A stretch of 38,494 nt of DNA from Streptomyces sp. SID10853. GTDB lineage: Bacteria; Actinomycetota; Actinomycetes; Streptomycetales; Streptomycetaceae. Of this stretch, positions 17,040 to 25,822 are shown piece by piece. The stretch covers positions 1 through 38,494 of the forward strand of contig NZ_JAAGLN010000046.1 in the NCBI RefSeq assembly GCF_010548145.1, written 5' to 3'. A program made the translations under genes and the position numbers. The number at the start of each line of letters is the position of its first letter. The stretch's first letter is position 1. Below the pieces are notes generated by a model. That model ran no database searches. It saw only the letters and a program-made list of their open reading frames with translations, and had not been told where the DNA came from.

Positions 17040-18448
17040 AGGCTGTGCGGGGGCGGGGTCCGGTGGCGGCGCAGCCTGAGGGGTGCGTAGACGATGAGCC
17101 CGGTCAGGAAAGCCGCGTAGTAGGCGAGGTCGGCGCCGTGCAGTGCGGAAGCCACCGGGCCCGTGTAGAGGCCGGTGTTCATGAACGGCACCGCCGCGGC
17201 GAACGCGGCGCAGAACGCCACCAGCGCGGGCCGGCCGGACCGCGTACGGACGCTCTCCGTGGTCGGGTCGACCCCTTCGCCCGTGCGGGCCCGGGCGAAC
17301 CAGTCGACAGCGACGACGGCGACGAAGCCGGGAATCCAGTAGCCGACGAAGAGCAGGACGTTCTGGAAGCGGGCCGCGGTGTCAGCGGCGTGCATCCACA
17401 GCACCAGCGGGAATCCGAGTACGGCGGCGATCGCGGCCGCGACCGGGCGCGGGACGCGCAGGCCGATGGTCTGCAGGGCCAGTGAGCCGCTGTAGTCGTT
17501 CATGGCGTTGCTGCACAGGGCGGCCAGCGCCACGGCCAGCAGCCCCAGCGCGCCGAGCACACCGCCGCCCAGCAGCCGGTCGACACCCCGGGCGGTCTGG
17601 TCGGTGAAGACGGCGGCCCCCCAGAGCCCGAGTGACTGGACGGCCACGAAGGAGACGCTCACACCGAGGAGCGTGTACCAGAACATGCGGGGGCGGGAGG
17701 TGTTCTGCGGCAGATAGCGGCTGAAGTCGCTGGCGTACGGGGCCCACGACAGCGCGAGGCTGAGCGCGATGGTGCTGGTCAGGATGAACGCGCCCGCGCG
17801 GTCGGCGCCGTGCGCGCTGCCGGCCGCGGTGTGGACGCTGTCCGGCAGTCTGAAGGCCAGGGCGACGAACGCGGCGGCGAGTACGAAGGTCATCAGCTTC
17901 TGCAGCCGGTGGATCGCCTCGTAGCCCAGTACGCCGAGTGACCCCTGCCCCAGCATCATCAGCAGCACGCCCAGCCAGAACGGCCAGCCGCAGAGCCGGG
18001 CCAGCGCGTCCCCGCCGAACAGTCCGATGAGCGCGTCCCAGGCCACCGACGACAGCCACTGCAGCAGGCCGGGCACCGTGACGGACCGGCCGAACGCGAG
18101 CCGGGCCAGGGGCAGTTGGCCCGCGCCGGTGCGGCTGCCCCAGGTTCCGAGGTACGCGGTGGGCACAGCGCCTGTCAGGGTGCCCAGCACCACGGCGGCC
18201 AGCGCGGTGGGCAGATCGAGGCCGAGGGCGATACCGACGGTGCCGGTGAAGACCCCGGTCATGGTCAGGTTCGGGGCGAACCACACGGTGAACAGCCGTC
18301 CCGGGCCGCCGTAGCGGTGATGGCCGGGCACCGGCGCTATTCCGCGGGCCTCGATCCGCAGGTCGCCGGGCTCGGCGGGCATCCGGCCGTCGAAGACGGA
18401 CTGCGGTCCGGTGGCCGGTGTGCTGCTGGGAGCAGGTGGCAATGACAT
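17036..18448 (-). CDS. cytX: NCS1 permease CytX, probable hydroxymethylpyrimidine transporter
   Basis: A 470-residue NCS1 permease of the purine-cytosine permease branch (about 12 helices; LFTVWFAPNLTMTGVFTGTVG, LPLARLAFGRSVTVPGLLQWLSSVAWDAL, LGYEAIHRLQKLMTF). A TPP riboswitch lies directly upstream, which identifies it as CytX, the importer of the thiamine precursor HMP, rather than a cytosine or allantoin carrier. ATG 18448 was chosen because GGAGGG, the 3' end of the riboswitch, lies 9 bp upstream. The in-frame ATG at 18457 is only one base from that site and inside helix P1. Expression should fall when TPP is plentiful. Confidence 0.88.
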   Translation of the reverse strand: MSLPPAPSSTPATGPQSVFDGRMPAEPGDLRIEARGIAPVPGHHRYGGPGRLFTVWFAPNLTMTGVFTGTVGIALGLDLPTALAAVVLGTLTGAVPTAYLGTWGSRTGAGQLPLARLAFGRSVTVPGLLQWLSSVAWDALIGLFGGDALARLCGWPFWLGVLLMMLGQGSLGVLGYEAIHRLQKLMTFVLAAAFVALAFRLPDSVHTAAGSAHGADRAGAFILTSTIALSLALSWAPYASDFSRYLPQNTSRPRMFWYTLLGVSVSFVAVQSLGLWGAAVFTDQTARGVDRLLGGGVLGALGLLAVALAALCSNAMNDYSGSLALQTIGLRVPRPVAAAIAAVLGFPLVLWMHAADTAARFQNVLLFVGYWIPGFVAVVAVDWFARARTGEGVDPTTESVRTRSGRPALVAFCAAFAAAVPFMNTGLYTGPVASALHGADLAYYAAFLTGLIVYAPLRLRRHRTPPPHSL

Positions 18449-18452
18449 GAGC

Positions 18453-18528
18453 GACATCCCTCCGCCAGTACTAACTGGTTCAGGTTCGGCGGGTGTGATC
18501 TCAGCCCCTGGGCGGGGCACCCCGTGTC
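18453..18528 (-). promoter_or_regulatory. TPP (thi-box) riboswitch
   Basis: Minus strand reading: P1 GACA with TGTC around GGGGTGCC, a P3-like hairpin, GCTGAGAT, ACCC, GAACCTGA, and GGCGGAGGGA at the 3' end. All conserved TPP-riboswitch blocks are in order. GGAGGG, the cytX Shine-Dalgarno, is part of the conserved 3' core, so ligand binding should block translation directly. Confidence 0.93.
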
Positions 18529-18596
18529 CGTTACGACTGCAAGGCTAACGCGCGGCGTCACGCTGTCCGCGGTGAGGGTGGGCGGCCGTGCGCGGC

Positions 18597-19298
18597 TCAG
18601 CTGGTGAAGAAGTCGCTGACCGCGGCCGAGAACTGTGCGGGCTCCAGGGCGTGCACGGTGTGGCCGACCGGGATCGTGATGACCCTGGAGTCGGGGATCC
18701 CCGCCGCCATGTCGGAGATCCGCCCCTGCGGCATGGAACTGTCCGGGCCGCCGGTGACGATCAGCGTCGGGGCGACGATCTCGCCGAGCCGTTCGGCCCA
18801 CTCGGGGCTGGGCCGCCCGATCTCGTTCCTGATGGCGGAGACCACGTTCCAGTCGTAGTCGACCGGCCCTTCGGGACTCGCCGTTTCGGCCATCTCCCTG
18901 GGGTACGGCGGCGGAGTCTCCTCCAGGACGAGCCGCTCCACCCGGTCCGCGTGCTCCTGGGCGAGCAGATAGGCGACGACACCGCCCATGGAGTGGCCGA
19001 CGATCCCGACACGCTCCAGTTCCAGTTCGTCCAGGAACCCCAGGACGTCGTCGCGCATGAGCTCGAACGAGTACTCGTCCGGCCAGTCGCTCTCTCCATG
19101 TCCGCGCAGGTCCAGGGCGTACACCCGCCACTCGGCGCCGAGCGCCCGGCCGGTCTCCTCCCAGGTCGCGGACGAGCCGCCGAGCCCGTGCAGCAGCACC
19201 ACCGGCGCGCCGAAGGGGTCGCCCCAGGCGCGGTATGCGAGCCGTACGTCGCCGACATCGACCACGGAGTGATCGTCGGCCGCTGAGTGATCGTCCAT
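18597..19298 (-). CDS. Alpha/beta hydrolase
   Basis: A 233-residue alpha/beta-hydrolase fold protein. Oxyanion-side HGLGGS (37-42), nucleophile elbow GHSMGG with Ser103, acid Asp186 in GGPDSSMP and His213 in VGHTVHAL make a complete triad. The N-terminus holds a small repeat, DDHSAADDHS, from a duplicated GAGTGATCGTC DNA segment. There is no signal peptide. The substrate is unknown. It lies upstream of cytX on the same strand, but the riboswitch gives cytX separate control. ATG 19298 begins just before the fold; the frame is open upstream without similarity. Confidence 0.88.
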   Translation of the reverse strand: MDDHSAADDHSVVDVGDVRLAYRAWGDPFGAPVVLLHGLGGSSATWEETGRALGAEWRVYALDLRGHGESDWPDEYSFELMRDDVLGFLDELELERVGIVGHSMGGVVAYLLAQEHADRVERLVLEETPPPYPREMAETASPEGPVDYDWNVVSAIRNEIGRPSPEWAERLGEIVAPTLIVTGGPDSSMPQGRISDMAAGIPDSRVITIPVGHTVHALEPAQFSAAVSDFFTS

Positions 19299-19478
19299 AC
19301 CGCAGACGCTACAGCGCGCGGCCCGGCCCCCACGCCACGTCGCATATGGAAGCGCCCCGGACACGTAGAGTCACATCAGGGCAAAATACGCCATTCCCCA
19401 TGACCGGATCGAACCTGATCGCGCACGCTTCGCCCAACTCCCCCGTCCCCAGGGGTGTACGACCCTCAGAACAGCTGA

Positions 19479-19493
19479 TAGGAAAGCTTCCTA
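19479..19493. promoter_or_regulatory. Palindromic operator upstream of chitosanase (CsnR-box-like)
   Basis: TAGGAA-N3-TTCCTA lies about 38 bp before the csn start. From memory it resembles the operator bound by the ROK-family repressor CsnR in front of Streptomyces chitosanase genes. The repressor gene itself is not in the window. Confidence 0.6.
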
Positions 19494-19530
19494 ACAGAAC
19501 GCCGACGCACCAACTCCCCTTGGAGGACCG

Positions 19531-20400
19531 GTGAAAGCCCCCCACCGCACCACCGCTGGACGCAGCAAGAGGATCATCACGCGCACCGTGCTCGGACTGG
19601 CCCTGGTAGCCGTACCGGCCACCGCCTACGCCGCCAACGCCCCTGCGGAGCAAGCGAGTTCGCACCGCGCTCAGCAGGTGGCCGTCGCCGCGACCGGACT
19701 CGACGACCCGGCGAAGAAGGAGATCGCCATGAAGCTGGTCTCCAGCGCCGAGAACTCCTCGCTGGACTGGAAGGCCCAGTACAAGTACATCGAGGACATA
19801 GGAGACGGCCGCGGCTACACCGCCGGCATCATCGGGTTCTGCTCGGGCACCGGCGACATGCTGGACCTGGTGAAGCTGTACACCGACCGGGAGCCGGGCA
19901 ACCCGCTCGCCAAATACCTCCCCGCGCTGGAGAAGGTCAACGGCAGCGACTCGCACTCGGGGCTCGGCTCGGCCTTCGAGAGCGCCTGGAAGACCGCGGC
20001 CAAGGACGCCGTGTTCCAGACGGCGCAGAACGACGAGCGCGACCGCGTCTACTTCGACCCGGCCGTCAAGCAGGGCAAGACGGACGGCATCGGGGTCCTG
20101 GGCCAGTTCGCCTACTACGACGCCATCGTCATGCACGGTGACGGCGACGACAAGACCAGCTTCGGCTCCATCCGCAAGAGGGCGCTGGCCAAGGCCAAGA
20201 CCCCGGCCCAGGGCGGCGACGAGACCACGTATCTCAACGCCTTCCTCGACGCCCGCGTCTGGGCGATGCAGCAGGAGGAGGCCCACAGCGACACCAGCCG
20301 GGTCGACACCGAGCAGCGCGTCTTCCTGAAGGACGGCAACCTCGACCTGCACACACCGCTCAACTGGAAGGTCTACGGAGACCCGTACAGCATCGGCTGA
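19531..20400 (+). CDS. csn: Secreted GH46 chitosanase
   Basis: A 289-residue endo-chitosanase that cuts beta-1,4 glucosamine chains outside the cell. An arginine-rich N-terminus plus hydrophobic core LGLALVAVPATAYA is a signal peptide with likely cleavage after residue 34. The GH46 catalytic pair is present: Glu74 in SSAENSSLDW and Asp92 in IEDIGDGRGYTAG, 18 residues apart as in the N174 enzyme, with the conserved IIGFCSGTGDML following. GTG 19531 follows TTGGAGG. A palindromic operator lies upstream. It is unrelated to the purine genes and flanked by a strong bidirectional terminator. Confidence 0.95.
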   Translation: MKAPHRTTAGRSKRIITRTVLGLALVAVPATAYAANAPAEQASSHRAQQVAVAATGLDDPAKKEIAMKLVSSAENSSLDWKAQYKYIEDIGDGRGYTAGIIGFCSGTGDMLDLVKLYTDREPGNPLAKYLPALEKVNGSDSHSGLGSAFESAWKTAAKDAVFQTAQNDERDRVYFDPAVKQGKTDGIGVLGQFAYYDAIVMHGDGDDKTSFGSIRKRALAKAKTPAQGGDETTYLNAFLDARVWAMQQEEAHSDTSRVDTEQRVFLKDGNLDLHTPLNWKVYGDPYSIG

Positions 20401-20418
20401 CCGGGCCGCGGACAGGGG

Positions 20419-20457
20419 CGGGGCGCGTTCCGCACCAGTGGTGCGGGCCGCGCCCCG
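20419..20457. terminator. Bidirectional terminator between chitosanase and NCS2 permease
   Basis: Arms CGGGGCGCG (20419-20427) and CGCGCCCCG (20449-20457), then an inner stem CCGCAC/GTGCGG closed by a short loop, with two-base internal loops between. It sits midway between two convergent stops and can serve both. Confidence 0.75.
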
Positions 20458-20504
20458 TATGTCATGCCTCGGTCACTCGCACCCTGGGCGGGCGCGCGCC
20501 ACCG

Positions 20505-22019
20505 TCAGTGCAGTGCGGCTGCCGCCTTGGCGACGGCCTGCTGTGTCGCGTTGTCCTCGGTGGCCGGTTCCTCAGGGCCCTCCGGGGCTCCGGCGTCCTT
20601 CCTGCGGCCCAGGTGGTTGAAGGCCAGGTTGAGCACGATGGCCACCACACACCCGGTGGATATGCCGGAGTCGAGCACCACCAGGACGTTCTTCGGGAAC
20701 GCGTGGTAGAAGTTCGGCGCCGCGATCGGGATCAGGCCGATACCGAGCGAGGTGGCGACGATCAGGGCGTTCTCACCCTTCTCCATCGCCGCGCCGGCCA
20801 GCGTCTGGACACCGCTGGCGGCGACCGAGCCGAAGAGCACGACCCCGGCACCGCCCAGAACCGGCAGCGGTACGAGGGCGATCGCGGCCGCTGCCATCGG
20901 ACAGAGACCGAGCAGGATCAGGATCCCGCCGCCGGTCGCCACGACGTACCGGCTGCGCACCTTCGTCATCGCCACCAGGCCGATGTTCTGGGCGAAGGCG
21001 CTCGCCATGAAGCTGTTGAAGAACGGGCTGATGAAGCTGGACAGGGTGTCGGCGCGCAGGCCCCCCTCGATGGTCCGCTCGTCGGCCGGACGCCCGACGA
21101 TCTTGCCGAGCGCCAGCATGTCGGCGGTCGACTCGGTCATACAGACCAGCATCACGATGCACATCGAGATGATGGCGGAGACCTCGAACTGCGGGGCGCC
21201 GAAGTGGAAGGGCGTCGGGAATCCGATCGGGTCGGCGTTGCGCATCGCGTCGAAGCTGGTCATGCCCATCGGTATCGCGATGAGCGTACCGACCACCAGA
21301 CCGAGCAGGATGGCGATCTGCTGGAGGAAACCGCGGAGCAGTTTCCGCAGCGCCAGAACGATCACCAGCGTGAGGGCGGCCATTCCGATGTTCTTCATCG
21401 AGCCGTAGTCGGCGGCCCCCTCGGTACCCTGCGCCCAGCCGAACGCGACCGGCAGCAGCGAGACCCCGATGAGGGTGATGACAGTGCCGGTGACGACCGG
21501 TGGGAAGAACCGGAGCAACTTGCTGAAGTACGGGGCGAGTACGAACCCCAGCACACTGGCGACGATGATCGCGCCGAAGATCACGGCGATGCCGTCGTGT
21601 CCGCGGCCCTTGCCGATGGCGATCATCGGGCTGACGCCGCCGAACGAGACACCGTTGACGAACGGCAGGCGGGAACCGACCCGCCAGAATCCGAGGGTCT
21701 GGAACAGGGTGGCGATGCCCGCGGTGAACAGGGCCGCGCCGACGAGGAACGAGGTCTCCTTGGCGCTGAGCCCCACGGCGGGGCCCACGATCATCGGCGG
21801 GGCGACAACCCCCGCGTACATGGCGGCCACATGCTGGAGGCCGCTGCTGAACATCTTGACGGGCGGGAGGACTTCGTCGACCGGATGCTTCGAGGTCGTC
21901 TTTCCCGTATCCGCTGAGGTGGAGCCGGGGTCCGCGGAAGTGTCTCCGGAGGTCCCGGGTGATTCGGTGTCGGCGGCTGTTTCTGCTGCATCAGTGCGAA
22001 ACCTGGGCTCGGCGGCCAC
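20505..22019 (-). CDS. NCS2/NAT xanthine-urate permease
   Basis: A 504-residue nucleobase:cation symporter-2. A Ser/Thr/Asp-rich hydrophilic N-terminus of about 45 residues precedes about 12-14 helices. The NAT signature AQNIGLVAMTKVRSR (QNxGxxxxTxxxSR) and the ESTADMLALGKIVGR motif are intact, which favours xanthine or urate over uracil. GTG 22019 has GGAGGAG at a spacing of 6. It lies 298 bp downstream of the 8-oxoguanine deaminase gene, behind a terminator, so it needs its own promoter. No TTCC pair or TCAACA palindrome was seen in that gap. It probably feeds purines into the uricase route. Confidence 0.92.
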   Translation of the reverse strand: MAAEPRFRTDAAETAADTESPGTSGDTSADPGSTSADTGKTTSKHPVDEVLPPVKMFSSGLQHVAAMYAGVVAPPMIVGPAVGLSAKETSFLVGAALFTAGIATLFQTLGFWRVGSRLPFVNGVSFGGVSPMIAIGKGRGHDGIAVIFGAIIVASVLGFVLAPYFSKLLRFFPPVVTGTVITLIGVSLLPVAFGWAQGTEGAADYGSMKNIGMAALTLVIVLALRKLLRGFLQQIAILLGLVVGTLIAIPMGMTSFDAMRNADPIGFPTPFHFGAPQFEVSAIISMCIVMLVCMTESTADMLALGKIVGRPADERTIEGGLRADTLSSFISPFFNSFMASAFAQNIGLVAMTKVRSRYVVATGGGILILLGLCPMAAAAIALVPLPVLGGAGVVLFGSVAASGVQTLAGAAMEKGENALIVATSLGIGLIPIAAPNFYHAFPKNVLVVLDSGISTGCVVAIVLNLAFNHLGRRKDAGAPEGPEEPATEDNATQQAVAKAAAALH

Positions 22020-22274
22020 GGTGGCTCCTCCGGTCGGGTACACGTCGGCGGTGACGTGGGTATCAGGGAGGTGGTGCGGAATGCAGGTGCGGCTGCGGGG
22101 AGGTGCGGGCGGTGCTTGCGGGCGGTGCTACTGCGTTTCTGAGTCGGGTACCGGGCGGGGCACGGGGGTTCCGGCGAGGGTTTCCGGGTACGTCACCGTC
22201 CCGGAGGGCGTATGCACTCTGGGCACACACCCCCCGGTCACGGCTGCCGTGAACCCCGCTCGGGTTCGCGGCCG

Positions 22275-22302
22275 CCGGCCGGGGACCGTCCTCCCCGGCC
22301 GG
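22275..22302 (-). terminator. Terminator after 8-oxoguanine deaminase
   Basis: Perfect 11-bp stem CCGGCCGGGGA/TCCCCGGCCGG with a 6-nt loop, just beyond the deaminase stop on the minus strand and without a T-run. The rest of the gap to the NCS2 gene (22020-22274) is GC-rich and holds no recognisable gene. Confidence 0.65.
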
Positions 22303-22317
22303 AGCTTCTTTCGGACG

Positions 22318-23703
22318 TCAGGCCCGCGCGGCGATCTGCGCCAGGCGCCGGGCCTCGTCCCGCGTGGAGCGGGCGATGGCGTCCTCGTCCACCGTGGTCA
22401 GGTGGTTGTCCTCGACGACGGGCTTGCCGTTGACGAGGGAGAGCGTGACGGGGGCCGCGGCACCGAAGACGAGCGCGGTCACCGGGTCGGCGATGGAGGC
22501 GTGGGCGAGGGTGTCCATCTTCCACAGCACGAGGTCGGCGAGCTTCCCCGGTTCCAGCGAACCGATCTCCGAGGCGCGGCCCAGGACCTGAGCACCACCG
22601 TAGGTGCCGAGGCGCAGCGCCTGCCGGGCGTTGAGTGCCGCTTCGCGGTGGGCGCCGAGGCGGTTGATGAGCAGGGCGTTGCGCAGCTCGGTGTGCAGCT
22701 CGCCGGACTCGTTGGACGCGGTGCCGTCGACCCCGAGGCCGACCGGCACGCCGGCCTTGAGCATGTCGGGCACACGGGCGATCCCGGCCGCCAGACGGGC
22801 GTTGGAGGACGGGCAGTGGGCGACGCCGGTCCCGGTGCGCGCGAAGGCGGCGATGTCGGAGTCGTTCATATGGACGCAGTGCGCCATCCATACGTCCTCA
22901 CCGAGCCAGCCGGTCGACTCGAAGTAGTCGGTCGGGCCCATCCCGAACAGTTCCTTGCAGAACTGCTCCTCCTCGACGGTCTCGCTGCCGTGGGTGTGCA
23001 GGCGTACGCCCTTGCGGCGGGCCAGCTCGGCACCCTGCTTGAGCAGTTCGGTCGAGACGGAGAAGGGCGAGCAGGGCGCGACGGCGACCTGGGTCATCGC
23101 GTCGAAGGAGGCGTCGTGGTGCTGGTCGACCGTCGCCTCGGTGGCCGCGAGCGCGCCCTCCAGGGTCTCGACGGCGAAGTCCGGGGGCAGCCCGCCGTCC
23201 TTCTTGCTGCGGTCCATGGAGCCGCGGGCCAGCGTGAACCGTACGCCCATCTCGGCGGCGGCGCCGATGACGGCGCCGGACAGGTCGCCGGAGCCCTGCG
23301 GGTAGACGTAGTGGTGGTCCATCGCGGTGGTGACACCACCGCGGGCCATCATCGCGAGGGAGCCCTGCGCGGCCGAGCGGACCATCTGCTCGTCGATGCG
23401 CGCCCAGGTCGGGTAGAGCGCGACGAGCCAGTTGAAGAGGTTGTGGTCGGTGGCCACACCCCGGGTGATCCACTGGTAGAAGTGGTGGTGGGTGTTGACC
23501 AGACCCGGCGTCACCAGGTGCCCGGTGCCGTCGATCCGGCGTTCTACGCCGGTGAGTCCTTCGGGGGCCTTGCCCGCGCCGACGGATTCGATGCGATTCC
23601 CGGCGATCACGACATGACCCGATGCGTACTCGGTGTCGTGTGCGTCGACCGTCGCGATGGCTACGTTCTCAATGACCGTGCGCGCGGCTGCCGTTGCTGC
23701 CAT
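22318..23703 (-). CDS. 8-oxoguanine deaminase
   Basis: A 461-residue metal-dependent amidohydrolase of the guanine deaminase/8-oxoguanine deaminase group, which turns 8-oxoguanine into urate. Metal-site motifs: NTHHHFYQWITRG (HxH at about 72-74), LHTHGSETVEEEQ, AHCVHMNDSD and the Asp of GVDGTASNESG. It directly follows the uricase cluster on the same strand, and its product is the uricase substrate, which supports the name. Guanine deamination is the main alternative. ATG 23703 has GAGAAGG 7 bp upstream. A GC-rich hairpin (23835-23860) in the 174-bp gap after uricase may trim readthrough. Confidence 0.85.
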   Translation of the reverse strand: MAATAAARTVIENVAIATVDAHDTEYASGHVVIAGNRIESVGAGKAPEGLTGVERRIDGTGHLVTPGLVNTHHHFYQWITRGVATDHNLFNWLVALYPTWARIDEQMVRSAAQGSLAMMARGGVTTAMDHHYVYPQGSGDLSGAVIGAAAEMGVRFTLARGSMDRSKKDGGLPPDFAVETLEGALAATEATVDQHHDASFDAMTQVAVAPCSPFSVSTELLKQGAELARRKGVRLHTHGSETVEEEQFCKELFGMGPTDYFESTGWLGEDVWMAHCVHMNDSDIAAFARTGTGVAHCPSSNARLAAGIARVPDMLKAGVPVGLGVDGTASNESGELHTELRNALLINRLGAHREAALNARQALRLGTYGGAQVLGRASEIGSLEPGKLADLVLWKMDTLAHASIADPVTALVFGAAAPVTLSLVNGKPVVEDNHLTTVDEDAIARSTRDEARRLAQIAARA

Positions 23704-23834
23704 GGGGATACCTTCTCTCGCAGTGGCGATGTGGGCACGGCAGGACCCCAGGAGGATTTGAGTGCCGCAGCCGCGTGGCTCCGGGTGCCGAAAGTAGTGA
23801 AGTGAAGTGGTGTGTCAGGTCCGTTCGGTGCGCC

Positions 23835-23860
23835 GCCGCCGGCCGGTGCGGCCCGGCGGC
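23835..23860 (-). terminator. Hairpin after uricase
   Basis: GCCGCCGGCC and GGCCCGGCGGC pair with one bulge around a GGTGC loop, 20-40 bp beyond the uricase stop. It may attenuate transcription into the deaminase gene. Confidence 0.4.
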
Positions 23861-23877
23861 AGCGCCCCGGGCGGGTC

Positions 23878-24801
23878 TCAGAGGTTGGTCATGTCCACCG
23901 GGATACGGGGATCGGCGCCGTCCCGCAGGATGGTCGCCTCGATGAGTCCGTACGGGCGGTCGGCCGCGAAGTAGACCTCGTTGTCGTTCTTGAGCCCGAA
24001 GGGCTCCAGGTCCACCAGGAAGTGGTGGCTGTTCGGCAGCGAGAACCGGATCTCGTCGATCTCGCTGCGGCTGTTGATGATGCGCGCGCCCATCTGGTAC
24101 ATGGTCTGCTGCAGGGAGAGCGAGTACGTCTCGGCGAAGGCCTGGAGCATGTGCTTCTTGCTCTGCTCGTAGGACCTGTCCCAGTTCGGCATGCGCTCCG
24201 CGTCGCTGGACCAGCTGTAACGCCACTGGGAGGACACCGCGGTCGCGAGGATGCGGTCGTAGGCCTCCTTGAGCGTCGTGTACTTGTCCTTGGCGTAGCC
24301 CCAGAACTCCGAGTTGGTGGAGTTCATCACCTTCAGGTCCTTCAGACCCGAGATGACCTGCCAGTTCTCACCGTCATAGGTGATCTCGGCGGTGCGCAGC
24401 TCCTGGCCCTTGCGGACGAAGGAGTGCTGGACGTCGTCGGCGCCGATGAACCGCGAGCTCGCGTCCGAGGTCGCGATGCGCTCCCAGGCGTACTCCTCGA
24501 TCCGGATCCTGGCGCGGTGGATCCCCTCCTGGCTGGTCACGAAGTGCCGGGCCAGATGGATGCCGAACTGCTCGGCGGACTCGATGCCGTGCTCCTTGGC
24601 GAACGCGTACACCGTGTTTTTGGTGGTGTCGGTCGGCAGGACGTTGGCGTTGGAGCCCGAGTAGTGGACGTCGTCCATGTCGCCGGAGAGGGCGACCGAG
24701 ACGTTGAGGTCCTTGATGTGGTGGGTGTCGCCGTCCCGCGTGATCTTGACGACGCGGTTCTCTGCTTTGCCGTACTGGTTCTGGCCGAGAATCGTGGGCA
24801 T
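23878..24801 (-). CDS. uox: Urate oxidase (uricase)
   Basis: A 307-residue cofactor-free uricase converting urate, O2 and water to 5-hydroxyisourate and H2O2. It has two tandem T-fold units. The catalytic pair Lys12 (NQYGKAENRV) and Thr57 (VLPTDTTKNTVY) and the His of LPNSHHFLVDL are present, as is the C-terminal FAADRPYGLIEATI. No peroxisomal-type tail is present. ATG 24801 lies 7 bp after the hiuH stop, and its ribosome site GAGGGAG is inside the last hiuH codons. H2O2 made here can be handled by KatA, whose promoter shares the palindrome found at the head of this operon. Confidence 0.96.
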   Translation of the reverse strand: MPTILGQNQYGKAENRVVKITRDGDTHHIKDLNVSVALSGDMDDVHYSGSNANVLPTDTTKNTVYAFAKEHGIESAEQFGIHLARHFVTSQEGIHRARIRIEEYAWERIATSDASSRFIGADDVQHSFVRKGQELRTAEITYDGENWQVISGLKDLKVMNSTNSEFWGYAKDKYTTLKEAYDRILATAVSSQWRYSWSSDAERMPNWDRSYEQSKKHMLQAFAETYSLSLQQTMYQMGARIINSRSEIDEIRFSLPNSHHFLVDLEPFGLKNDNEVYFAADRPYGLIEATILRDGADPRIPVDMTNL

Positions 24802-24808
24802 TTCGGTA

Positions 24809-25198
24809 CTAGCTCCCTCGGTATACGGAGTAGCCGAACGGGTTGAGCAGCAGCGGTACGTGGAAGTGCTCACCCGGGACGACGGCGAACGTGATCGCCA
24901 CCTCCGGGAAGAAAGCGCCGCTGTCCCTTACGCGGGGGGCGTCCTGCTGTTCCTCGGCTTGTTTCTTGGCAAAGTACGTCTCGGTCTCGAAATCGAGGCG
25001 TACGTGGGTGGTTCCTTCCGGCAGGGCCGGCAGGTCCTTGCAGCGCCCGTCCGCGTCGGTCGCGGACCCGCCGAGCGCTGTCCACTCGGCGCCGTGGCCA
25101 CTGCGGGCCGCGAGCGAGATGGCGACACCTTCGGCGGGGCGTCCCACGCTGGTGTCCAGGATGTGCGTGGACACCGATGCGGTGGTCTGCGTGCTCAA
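24809..25198 (-). CDS. hiuH: 5-Hydroxyisourate hydrolase (transthyretin-like)
   Basis: A 129-residue transthyretin-related protein that opens 5-hydroxyisourate to OHCU. The N-terminal STHILDTSVGRPA, DGRCK, HFHVPLLLNPFGYSVYRGS and the diagnostic C-terminal YRGS are all present. TTG 25198 is preferred: it gives the usual MSTQTTASVSTHILD start and has AAGGAG about 10 bp upstream. GTG 25207, which overlaps the uraD stop as GTGA, would be only one base from that site. Second gene of uraD-hiuH-uox. Confidence 0.92.
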   Translation of the reverse strand: MSTQTTASVSTHILDTSVGRPAEGVAISLAARSGHGAEWTALGGSATDADGRCKDLPALPEGTTHVRLDFETETYFAKKQAEEQQDAPRVRDSGAFFPEVAITFAVVPGEHFHVPLLLNPFGYSVYRGS

Positions 25199-25203
25199 GA
25201 CCT

Positions 25204-25773
25204 TCACTCTCCTTCTTCCGCGGCCGCCGCGGGCTGCGCGGCTTCCGCTGCGACCAGATTCAGCCGGATGCGGTTGATCTTGCCGAGTTCGGTGCGCACG
25301 ATCGCGCGTTCCTGCTCGGGCGTATTGCCGGACCGGGCTTTCATCGCGTCGCGCATCTGCTCGCCGGTGGCACCGGTCGCGCAGATCAGGAAGACATGTC
25401 CGAACTTCTCCTGGTAGGCCAGGTTCAGTTCGAGCATCTCGGCCTTGAGCTCCTCGGTCGCTCCGGCCATCCCCCGCTGTTCACGGGAGGACGTCGGGTC
25501 TCCGGGTTTCGGCCGCCCGATCGGCGGGTGCCCCGCCATCGCCTCGGCCAGGTCTTCCGTGGTCAGCTCGGCCGTGGCGGCGTCACTGGCGAGAAAGAGG
25601 GCTTCAGCTGTGGCGTAAGGGCGCTGGGCGAGGATTTTGCTCCCCCAGACCGAACTGGCGCAGACCTCGTGAAGCACGGCTAGCGCCGCACTGTCCCGCA
25701 GGGTGTTGAACCGGGCGAGACCTCCGGGGGTTCCGGGGTTCTCCCCCGGCAAGCGCTCTGGACTCGAAGTCAC
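25204..25773 (-). CDS. uraD: OHCU decarboxylase
   Basis: A 189-residue 2-oxo-4-hydroxy-4-carboxy-5-ureidoimidazoline decarboxylase, giving S-allantoin. All-helical fold with the catalytic His82 in GHPPIGRP and Glu98 in SREQRGM, and the FGHVFLICATGATGEQM signature. The Ala-rich C-terminal tail (AAEAAQPAAAAEEGE) is longer than usual. GTG 25773 follows GGAGG at a spacing of 5. First gene of the urate operon, with promoter and palindrome about 75-90 bp upstream. Confidence 0.93.
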   Translation of the reverse strand: MTSSPERLPGENPGTPGGLARFNTLRDSAALAVLHEVCASSVWGSKILAQRPYATAEALFLASDAATAELTTEDLAEAMAGHPPIGRPKPGDPTSSREQRGMAGATEELKAEMLELNLAYQEKFGHVFLICATGATGEQMRDAMKARSGNTPEQERAIVRTELGKINRIRLNLVAAEAAQPAAAAEEGE

Positions 25774-25822
25774 GGGGACCTCCGTGGCCTTGTATGGGCC
25801 TTGTGCTGGACGGGCTGCGGAT

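Noticed and set aside
17036..18448. NCS1 permease first taken as a cytosine or allantoin carrier of the purine pathway.
   Set aside because: The TPP riboswitch upstream points to hydroxymethylpyrimidine transport.
20508..21917. Long plus-strand frame opposite the NCS2 permease.
   Set aside because: Shadow frame; the minus-strand NAT signature shows which strand is coding.
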